A stretch of DNA of 64,000 nucleotides from contig CATQHI010000006.1 of assembly GCA_958295895.1 (NCBI GenBank), forward strand, positions 140,735 through 204,734, given 5' to 3'. The notes beneath the pieces are model-generated. The model worked only from the letters and a program-made list of their open reading frames with translations. It was not told where the DNA came from and did not search any database. Position numbers and translations under genes: made by a program. This stretch comes from Saprospiraceae bacterium. Its GTDB lineage: Bacteria > Bacteroidota > Bacteroidia > Chitinophagales > Saprospiraceae. Shown piece by piece: positions 54,451-61,777 of the stretch. How positions within the stretch are numbered: the stretch's first letter is position 1; every line of letters starts with the position of its first letter.

Positions 54451-56031
54451 CTAGCTGACCGTGTCCACTCCCCATCCACCAGCCGTAACGAGCCCTCGGG
54501 GATTACCATCCCACAGCGCCGCCGGCAACGCCGCCTCCGGAAAGCCCTGGTAACACACCGGCCGCGAAAACCGCCGGATGGCCGCCGTCCCCACCGAGTC
54601 GACTGCCACGGCGGTCGTAGCCGGATAGGGACCACCGTGTACCATCGCATGACTCACCTCCACCCCCGTGGGAAACGCATTGAAGATAAGGCGGCCGACC
54701 TTTCGGGTAAGTAGTTGAATCAGCTCCCCGTGCTCGGCCAGCTCGGCCGCCGTACCGAACAGACTGGCCGTGAGGTGGCCTCCGAGGTGCCTGGCAATAC
54801 GCATGAAGTCCTCCGGCCCCGCAGCGCGGACCACGAGGGTGGCCGGACCGAAAACCTCCTCCTCCAGCGCACGGTCGGCGAGAAAAGCATCCGTCGTGGT
54901 GGTGAATACATAGGAGGTAGCCCGTCCTGCCCCGGCAGACTGCGAGGTCTCCAACTGCGTGACGGCGGGGTGGGCCAGCAGCCGCTCGACCCCGCTCCGG
55001 TAAGCCCCGGCGATCCCCTCGCTCAGCATCGTGCCCGCCGTGCAGCCCCTTACCTTTCCCCCTAATGCCTCGAGAAAGCGGTCTGCTTTCGGCCCCTCCG
55101 GTAGGATCACCAATCCCGGGTTCGTACAGAACTGTCCGACCCCGAGATTCAAAGAGTTGGAAAGACCCTCCGCTAGTTGATCGACGTCCTGTTCGAGGGC
55201 ACCGGGCAGCAGGAACACAGGATTCACGCTGCCCATCTCGGCGAATACGGGAATGGGTACCTCCCGACGCACCGCCAGATCGTAAAGTGCCTTCCCGCCC
55301 CGGAACGAACCGGTAAAACCTACCGCCGTGATGCGTGGATCCTGGACCAGTGCGGCACCAACTGCATTCGTCTGACCCTGCAGTAGGGAGAAAACGCCGG
55401 CGGGCATTCCGGTAGCCGTAGCGGCACGGGTAATAGCCTCTCCGATCAATTCAGAGGTGCCCGGATGCAACGGGTGGGCCTTGACCACCACCGGACAGCC
55501 GGCGGCCAGGGCTGAGGCCGTATCGCCTCCCGCTACGGAAAAGGCTAGGGGAAAATTGGAGGCTCCGAAGATGGCCACCGGTCCGAGGGGAATCTGCATC
55601 TGCCGCAGGTCGGGTCGGGGCGCGGGGGTGCGGTCGGGCAGGGCGGGATCGATGCGTAGATCGCGCCAGCTGCCGTCGCGGACTACGCTGGCGAAGAGCC
55701 GTAACTGACCCACCGTACGCCCACGCTCCCCCATCAGCCGGCCGGCCGGCAGGGCGGTCTCCTGATTGCAGCGGTCGATCAGCGTATCACCAAGGGATTC
55801 GATCTCCGTGGCGATGGCTTCCAGAAAAGACGCTCTGGTCGCGGAGGACACCGCGACGTAGGCAGGAAAGGCCTCCGCAGCCGCGCTACAGGCAGCCGCA
55901 ACGTCCTGGGGCGTGGCTTCGAAGAATTTGGTGGGCAGGGACTGGCCGGTACGCGGGTCCTGCGCGCGGAAGCTATCCTTGTCCCGGGCGGTATGCTTCC
56001 CGGCGATGAGGTGGGTGCCCTGTAGTTGCAT
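54451..56031 (-). CDS. 2-oxoglutarate semialdehyde (2,5-dioxovalerate) dehydrogenase
   Basis: A 526-residue aldehyde dehydrogenase, the length and type of alpha-ketoglutaric semialdehyde dehydrogenases that finish non-phosphorylating pentose, glucarate or hydroxyproline breakdown. Signatures include GPVAIFGASNFPLAFSVAGGDTASALAAG for cofactor binding and PVFAEMGSVNPVFLLPGAL with the general-base Glu. The nucleophile Cys is in GVGQFCTNPGLV, followed by HGGPYPATT near the end. FGASNFPLAFS and MGSVNP separate this group from ordinary succinate-semialdehyde dehydrogenases. It is the last of four genes on the minus strand (dehydratase, permease, FAH-family dehydratase, this gene) with gaps of 11 bp or less. 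Confidence 0.9.
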   Translation of the reverse strand: MQLQGTHLIAGKHTARDKDSFRAQDPRTGQSLPTKFFEATPQDVAAACSAAAEAFPAYVAVSSATRASFLEAIATEIESLGDTLIDRCNQETALPAGRLMGERGRTVGQLRLFASVVRDGSWRDLRIDPALPDRTPAPRPDLRQMQIPLGPVAIFGASNFPLAFSVAGGDTASALAAGCPVVVKAHPLHPGTSELIGEAITRAATATGMPAGVFSLLQGQTNAVGAALVQDPRITAVGFTGSFRGGKALYDLAVRREVPIPVFAEMGSVNPVFLLPGALEQDVDQLAEGLSNSLNLGVGQFCTNPGLVILPEGPKADRFLEALGGKVRGCTAGTMLSEGIAGAYRSGVERLLAHPAVTQLETSQSAGAGRATSYVFTTTTDAFLADRALEEEVFGPATLVVRAAGPEDFMRIARHLGGHLTASLFGTAAELAEHGELIQLLTRKVGRLIFNAFPTGVEVSHAMVHGGPYPATTAVAVDSVGTAAIRRFSRPVCYQGFPEAALPAALWDGNPRGLVTAGGWGVDTVS

Positions 56032-56042
56032 AGTGGTAGTGG

Positions 56043-56876
56043 TTATTCGACGGGGTTCGTGAGGGTGCCGATCGGGGGGATGTCGATCGTGATGCGGTCG
56101 CCGGAGCGGAGGGTAAAATCGTCGGGCGGAATGATGCCCGTGCCGGTGAATAGTACACAGCCCGTGGGGAAGGTAAGTTCGCGGTAGAGGTAGTCAGCCA
56201 GTTCCTGGGGTCGGCGCTTCATCTGGTCCAGGGAGGTAGTGCCGGAAAAGATGGTGTTGTCATCCCGCTCTACCGCCATCTGAATAGGTGTCGAAGAGGG
56301 CAGCGGGGCGTCGGGCACGTACAGGCAGGGCCCCAGGGCGGTGGCTCCGTCGTACGACTTCGCCTGCGGTAGGTAGAGCGGATTCTCGCCCTCAATGTCG
56401 CGGCTACTCATGTCGTTGCCGATGCTGTAGCCGACGATCTTTCCGGAACTGGTTAGCAGCAGGGCGAGCTCGGGTTCGGGAACGTTCCAGCGGGAGTCGG
56501 CGCGGATTCGTACCGCCGCGCCGGGACCGACGGTGCGGTAGTGCGGTGCCTTGAAGAACAGCTCGGGCCGCTCGGCGGCGTAAACACGGTCGTAGAAGTC
56601 CCCGCCGCCGGCCGCCTCGCTTTCCTCCATTCGTGCCTGGCGGCTGCGCAGGTAGGTCACACCGGCGGCCCAGACCTCCTGGGTGCCGATGGGGGGTAGG
56701 AGATCGTTCGGCGGCCCTTCCTCGTCGCCTTCCGGCTGGCCACTAGTGGTTAGGATATTGGTGGCGTTACGGGCCAGGTCATCGTCGTTGACGAAGTTGT
56801 CCCACGACCCCTGCACCCGCGCCCTCCGCCCGGAAGATCGAATGACGATGCCCGACGATGTACGGTAAATCCACAT
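56043..56876 (-). CDS. FAH-family 2-keto-3-deoxypentonate dehydratase (probable)
   Basis: A 277-residue fumarylacetoacetate-hydrolase-fold enzyme. The divalent-metal ligands are visible as [11 protein letters not shown] (two Glu) and [20 protein letters not shown] (Asp), followed by [12 protein letters not shown] and [21 protein letters not shown]. In clusters with an IlvD/EDD dehydratase and a semialdehyde dehydrogenase, this family performs the second dehydration, from 2-keto-3-deoxypentonate to 2-oxoglutarate semialdehyde. The motif [19 protein letters not shown] near the middle fits the 2-dehydro-3-deoxy-D-arabinonate dehydratase subgroup. Its stop is 11 bp before the dehydrogenase gene. 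Which pentonate is used cannot be told from sequence. Confidence 0.85.
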   Translation of the reverse strand: MWIYRTSSGIVIRSSGRRARVQGSWDNFVNDDDLARNATNILTTSGQPEGDEEGPPNDLLPPIGTQEVWAAGVTYLRSRQARMEESEAAGGGDFYDRVYAAERPELFFKAPHYRTVGPGAAVRIRADSRWNVPEPELALLLTSSGKIVGYSIGNDMSSRDIEGENPLYLPQAKSYDGATALGPCLYVPDAPLPSSTPIQMAVERDDNTIFSGTTSLDQMKRRPQELADYLYRELTFPTGCVLFTGTGIIPPDDFTLRSGDRITIDIPPIGTLTNPVE

Positions 56877-56879
56877 GCA

Positions 56880-58208
56880 CTAGACGATTAGGGAGAGTAA
56901 AGAAAGCACCAGGAAGGCGGATAGGCCCAGAATGGCGCTGCCCAGTGCGTGGAGGCGGTAGCCCTGGTTGACGGTCATGTCGCTGAGCTGGGTGACGACC
57001 CAGAAGAAACTGTCGTTGGCGTGGGACACGACGGCCGAGCCCGCCCCGATAGCCACCACCACCAGTGCCCGCGAGGATGCGCTATCAAACCCCATCCCAT
57101 CGAGTAAGGGGAAGACAATGGAGGCGGTCGTAAGAATGGCAACCGTAGATGAGCCCTGGGCCGTCTTGATGACCGCCGCCAGCACGAACGGTAGCCAGAG
57201 CCCCGGACTGACCGTAGCGATCCACCCCTCCAGTACCGCACCGAGGGGGGAGGTTTTGAGCACCTCCCCGAAGGCCCCGCCGGCCCCGGTGATGAGGATG
57301 ATGAGCGCCGCGCCGCGTAGCGCCTCACCCACCCAGCCGCTGCTGCCGAGCATACTGCGGTCCAGCTTGCGGGGTAGCAGTAGGGCGGAAAGTACGCCGA
57401 GGAAGAGTGCGATCACGGGGTTGCCCAGTACGGTGAACACCCGGTACATGGTACCCTCCCCGAACGGTCGGGTAGGGTAGGCCGCCACTGAGGCCAGTAC
57501 GATCAGTAGGATGGGGAGCAAGATGGGTAGGAAGGCCTTGACGACGGGCGGACGGTGGGTAACCTCCGCCGGGTCCTCCGCCTCGCTCACCCGTGCCTCA
57601 ATGTAGATATGCTCGCCCATGTACTTGGTGAAGGCAATACAGACCAACAGGGCGGGGACGCTGGTACAAAGCCCGATGAGAATGACCCGGCCCAAATCCG
57701 CCTCCAGGATAGCCGCCGCCGCGATGGGGCCCGGCGTGGGTGGTACCATGGTGTGGGAGGCCATCAATCCCATAGAAAGTGCCACGGCCGTACCGCCCAG
57801 TGAGAGGCCCACCCGGCGCGTTATTGCCTTGTTGAGGCTAGCCAGGATGATGAAGCCGCTATCGGCAAACACCGGGATCGAGACCACGTAGCCGATGAAG
57901 CCCAGGGCGGTGTGGATACGCCTGGTGCCGATGAGCCGCAGGAGGCTTTCGGCCAGTACCATGGCCCCGCCGGTCTTTTCCAGGAAGGTGCCGATGATCA
58001 GTCCGGCGATGATGAGTAGGCCCACCTTGCCGACCGTATCGCCGAAACCGGTACTGATGGTATCGACCAACTCCAGGGGGGGCATACCACTACCGATGCC
58101 GTAGCACACGCAGGCCAGGAGCAGGGCCAGGAAGGGGTGCCACTTCCACACCGAGGTGGTGAGGATGATGAGTACGATGGCCAGCAGGAGGAGGACGAGG
58201 GTGAGCAT
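56880..58208 (-). CDS. GntP-family sugar-acid:H+ symporter
   Basis: A 442-residue inner-membrane carrier, a paralogue of the one at 13174. It begins MLTLVLLLLAIVLIILTTSVWKWHPFLALLLACVCYGIGSG, then VGLLIIAGLIIGTFLEKTGGA, VPPTPGPIAAAAILEADLGRVILIGL, GSSTVAILTTASIVFPLLDG and SAVVSHANDSFFWVVTQLSDM. The ATG at 58208 starts the first helix; the upstream in-frame ATG overlaps the dehydratase gene. Placed between the aldonate dehydratase (10-bp gap) and the FAH-family gene (3-bp gap), it is most likely the importer of the aldonate this operon consumes. Confidence 0.92.
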   Translation of the reverse strand: MLTLVLLLLAIVLIILTTSVWKWHPFLALLLACVCYGIGSGMPPLELVDTISTGFGDTVGKVGLLIIAGLIIGTFLEKTGGAMVLAESLLRLIGTRRIHTALGFIGYVVSIPVFADSGFIILASLNKAITRRVGLSLGGTAVALSMGLMASHTMVPPTPGPIAAAAILEADLGRVILIGLCTSVPALLVCIAFTKYMGEHIYIEARVSEAEDPAEVTHRPPVVKAFLPILLPILLIVLASVAAYPTRPFGEGTMYRVFTVLGNPVIALFLGVLSALLLPRKLDRSMLGSSGWVGEALRGAALIILITGAGGAFGEVLKTSPLGAVLEGWIATVSPGLWLPFVLAAVIKTAQGSSTVAILTTASIVFPLLDGMGFDSASSRALVVVAIGAGSAVVSHANDSFFWVVTQLSDMTVNQGYRLHALGSAILGLSAFLVLSLLSLIV

Positions 58209-58218
58209 CGCGGGTGGC

Positions 58219-59947
58219 TTAGTGCGGTCCGCGTTCGATGGTCGCCCCGCTGCTGCCGCGGAGGAAGTCGAAGTCGCAGCCCCGGTCGGCCTGCTCGACG
58301 TGCTCCAGGAAGAGCTTGACGTAGCCACGTTCTGCGACGGGGAGTGGGGGCGTCCAGGCGGCGCGGCGGCGGGCTAGCTCCTCAGCGTCCACAAGTAGTT
58401 CGAGGCGGCGGGCGGGGACGTCCAGTTTGATCAGGTCACCGTTGCGGACGAGCGCCAGCGGGCCACCCACGGCGGATTCCGGGGCTACGTGCAGTACCAC
58501 CGCGCCGTAGGCCGTGCCGCTCATGCGTCCGTCACTGATGCGTACTATGTCCTTGACGCCCTGGCGCACCAGTTTGGCGGGCAGTTCCATATTGCCCACC
58601 TCCGGCATACCGGGGTAGCCGACCGGTCCTACGCCCTGAAGCACCATCACGGAGTCGGCGTCGATCTCCAGGTCGTCGCGGTCGATGCGGGCGTGGTAGT
58701 CCTCGATGGAGGTGAACACCACTGCCGGGCCGGTATGCTTTAGTAGCTCCGGGGTGGCCGCCGAGGGTTTGATGACCGCGCCGTCGGGACAGAGGTTGCC
58801 GCGCAGGACTACGATGCCAGCTTCCTTCTGTAACGGGCTGTCGATGGGGGCAACCACCTCCCGATTGTAGCAGACGGCCTCCCGCGAGTTTTCCACGATG
58901 GACCGGCCGTTGACGCTCACGGTGTCGGCGTGTAGGCGATCGCCCAGCTCCCGAATGATGACGGGTAGTCCACCGGCGTAGTAGAAATCCTCCATCAGGT
59001 ACTGCCCCGCCGGCATTAGGTTAGCGAGCAGGGGCAGGCGGCTGCCGATGCGGTCGAAGTCGTCGATGGGCAGCTCGATGGCCAGGCGGCCGGCGATGGC
59101 CGTCAGGTGGATCATCACGTTGGTCGAGCCGCCGATGGCGGCGTTGACCATGATGGCGTTCTCGAAGGCCGCGCGGGTGAGTACGTCGGTGATCCTCAGG
59201 TCCTCGCGCACCATCTCCACGATGCGGTTGCCGGACAGGTGGGCCAGCGTACGCTTGCGGGCATCGACGGCGGGAATGGCCGAGGCACCGGGTAGGGTCA
59301 GTCCCAATGCTTCTACCGTCGCGGCCACGGAGGAGGCCGTGCCCATCGTCATACAGTGGCCGGCGCTGCGGCTCATGCAGCTCTCGGCCTCCCGCATGTC
59401 GGCCGTGGAGATGCTGCCATCTTTTAATCCCTCCGACAGCTGCCAGGTGAGGGTGCCGGAGCCGACGTCGCGGCCGCGCCACTTGCCGTTGAGCATGGGT
59501 CCGCCGGGTACGACGATGGTGGGCAGGCCCACGGAGCAGGCGCCCATGAGGGTGGAGGGGGTGGTCTTGTCGCAGCCGGTGAGTAGGACGATGCCGTCGA
59601 GGGGGTTGGCGCGGATGGTCTCCTCTACGTCCATCGACACCAGGTTGCGCCACAGCATCGTGGTGGGCTTCATGATCGTCTCCCCTAGGCTCATGACCGG
59701 GAACTCCAGTGGGAAGCCGCCGGCCTCGTAGACGCCGCGCTTGACGAGCTCGGCGAAGTCGCGCAGGTGAGCGTTGCAGGGGGGTGAGGTCGGACCAGGT
59801 GTTGCAGATACCGATGACGGGCCGGCCGTCGAATACGTGGTCGGGGTGGCCCTGGTTACGCAGCCAGCTGCGGTGGACGAAGCCTACTTTGCCGGCGGGG
59901 CCGAACCAGTCGCTGCTGCGGTGGCGTTCCTTTTGCTCATCTGCCAT
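58219..59947 (-). pseudogene. IlvD/EDD-family aldonate dehydratase, one-base frameshift
   Basis: The family dehydrates D-xylonate, L-arabinonate and related acids to 2-keto-3-deoxy acids, using an Fe-S cluster and Mg2+. From ATG 59947 (MADEQKERHRSSDWFGPAGK) to GICNTWSDLTP the frame is normal. Then an extra C in a six-C run (59778-59783 on the plus strand) shifts it. Removing it gives SDLTPCNAHLRDFAELVKRG continuing into the long second part. The Cys lost at the break is a cluster ligand. Other ligands remain: LLTGCDKTTPS and GHCMTMGTASS. The repaired protein is 575 residues, the size of L-arabinonate dehydratases. A homopolymer sequencing error is likely, because the rest of the operon is intact. 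Confidence 0.87.
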
Positions 59948-59969
59948 ACCTCGGTGAATGTAAGGATTG

Positions 59970-60112
59970 CAGTACAATGCGGTCTCCGACCGCGACGTCC
60001 GAAGCACGCTACGAGTGCGAGTGGGTGGGGGCGGCAAAGCCGCCTATTTTTCACCACAGATTTACCACGGATTGATCACAGATTTTACGGTCACCTAGCG
60101 GTGCCCGCCGTC
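59970..60112 (-). repeat. Composite intergenic repeat, third copy
   Basis: Contains CGACGTCCGAAGCACGCTAC, GAGTGCGAGTG, the GCGGCAAAGCCGC hairpin at 60031-60043, an ACCACAGATTTACCACGGAT block and ACGGTCACCTAGCGGTGCCC, in the same order as at 47515-47725. It lies between the aldonate dehydratase start and the chimeric gene, so it may also contain the operon promoter. Confidence 0.75.
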
Positions 60113-61508
60113 ACCCCACCGGCTGCTCCAGCACCCCAGCCACCGCCTGCACCTCCTCCGCCGAAAGCTGCCAGCCCGCGGCCCGCACATTCCCCTCGAT
60201 CTGCGCCGGCTTCGTAGCCCCCGCGATCACGCTCGCGACCGCCGGGTGCGCCAGCAGGTAGGCAAAGGCCAGGTCCAGCACCTCGTGCCCCTGGCCTTCC
60301 GCGTAACCGATGAGCGCCTCTACCTGGGTGAGGTTTTCGGAGGTTAGCAGCTTTTCGCCGCTCTCTTTGAAGCGACTGCCCTTCACGCCACTCAGCCGCG
60401 AGCCCTCCGGAGCGTCCTGCCCCTTGCGGTACTTGCCGGTGAGCAGTCCGGACTTGAGGGGGAAGTAGGGGATGAAGGCTACGTCAAGTTCTTTACAAGC
60501 TTGCAGGGTACCGTCGGTCTCGGGGGCACGCTCCAGTAGGCTGTACTCATTCTGGAGGGCACGAAAGGCATGTGCCGACTCTACCGCCATGGCCTCTCGC
60601 CTTCGTTCGAAGTTGTTCTTCACGGCAATCACCAGGGTGGAGACGTGCCAGTACTGCCCGAACCGGTCCTGGAACGTCGCTCCGTGTCCGGCGCCGCGTG
60701 CAAATCCTCCGGGCTTATAGGAAAACGGATTATGGCGTTGGTACCTGAATCCATCCAGCGGGTGATCGCTTACCAGTACCCCGTCCGCATAGCCGCTAAA
60801 TTCCGTGCCGGGGGCGGCATACTGGAAATAGTACTTCCCATCGTGTTTGGTGACCCAGGCGCCCTCCACGAATGGATTCAAAAACACGTTGTCGTTGTAT
60901 TCACCGAAGCGCTCCCAGCCGTGCTCGTCGGGATGCAGCCGCATGATGGGCCGGGTAATGCCGGTAGTCTGTAACTCCGGCAGGTGAAGTTCGGTACCCA
61001 GTACGGGGTACTCGTTACTAGAGCCCCGGTATAGGTAAAGTTTGTGCTGCGCTTCTTCGTACAGGAAAGCGGGATCCCAGGCCCCCACGTTCAGGGTATC
61101 GACGGCGATTTCCCACTCATCTTGGGTAGGATTGCCACTTTTCCAAATGGGAAAATCCAGGTCCCAGGTAGAGCCGTAGACGTACAGGCTGTCTTTCATG
61201 GCCCAGACGGCGGGTGCATTCAGGTCGTGTTCGTACTTATCGTCCAGCAGAAATTTCCGGTAGACGAAGGTCCAATCGAGCATGCTGGCGCTATACCAGT
61301 AGCCCTCCTGATTGGTGGAAAACAGAAACAGGGTGTCCCTAAAGTTTACAATGACCGGGTCGGCGGTGGCGCGGTGTTTTCCATTGACTGAGAACTGTTC
61401 GAAGGGGGTGTAGCCGTAGTCAATGTTGATGGGGTTGCAGTAGGTCCGTTGTTGGCCATGAGCCAGGAGCCCACACAGCATAAGGAGGAGGGTGTGGGTA
61501 GTGTGCAT
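60111..61508 (-). CDS. GH43-type hydrolase fused to half an aldo-keto reductase
   Basis: Residues 1-about 303 are a secreted GH43-like five-bladed-propeller enzyme: signal HTTHTLLLMLCGLLAHGQ, then YCNPINIDYGYTPF, HRATADPVIVNFRDTLFLFS with the catalytic Asp, and DNVFLNPFVEGAWVTKHDGKYY with a conserved Glu. It ends ATFQDRFGQYWHVSTLVIAV and KNNFERR. There, at about 60598, the sequence changes in frame to FRALQNEYSLLERAPETDG and YFPLKSGLLTGKYRKGQDAP, through to the C-terminus of an aldo-keto reductase. The reductase lacks its first half, including the catalytic Tyr, Asp and Lys, and the propeller lacks its last part. The product is probably non-functional as a reductase. A deletion joining two genes, or a mis-assembly, explains it. 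Confidence 0.85.
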   Translation of the reverse strand: MHTTHTLLLMLCGLLAHGQQRTYCNPINIDYGYTPFEQFSVNGKHRATADPVIVNFRDTLFLFSTNQEGYWYSASMLDWTFVYRKFLLDDKYEHDLNAPAVWAMKDSLYVYGSTWDLDFPIWKSGNPTQDEWEIAVDTLNVGAWDPAFLYEEAQHKLYLYRGSSNEYPVLGTELHLPELQTTGITRPIMRLHPDEHGWERFGEYNDNVFLNPFVEGAWVTKHDGKYYFQYAAPGTEFSGYADGVLVSDHPLDGFRYQRHNPFSYKPGGFARGAGHGATFQDRFGQYWHVSTLVIAVKNNFERRREAMAVESAHAFRALQNEYSLLERAPETDGTLQACKELDVAFIPYFPLKSGLLTGKYRKGQDAPEGSRLSGVKGSRFKESGEKLLTSENLTQVEALIGYAEGQGHEVLDLAFAYLLAHPAVASVIAGATKPAQIEGNVRAAGWQLSAEEVQAVAGVLEQPVG

Positions 61509-61777
61509 GATCGTGGCTTGTCAGAGACAAAGGATAAGTGCGTACCGATAAAAATCAGTCACGAACGGTAATGTAAGCCGCTGGCTGCGTCAGTTCCAAC
61601 TGCACCAATTCAGGGGGTTACGGTGCACCTCCCCCAGACCAGGAAGCTGAACAAAAATGCCGCTTGAACCCCGTACGGACCACCGGCCTGAGAAACGGTA
61701 GAATAATTCACCCCAAACGTAGAGTTCCCTCCCCCACCTTAGCTACGCGACCGATGTTTGTAAGTAAACCCGGCGAA

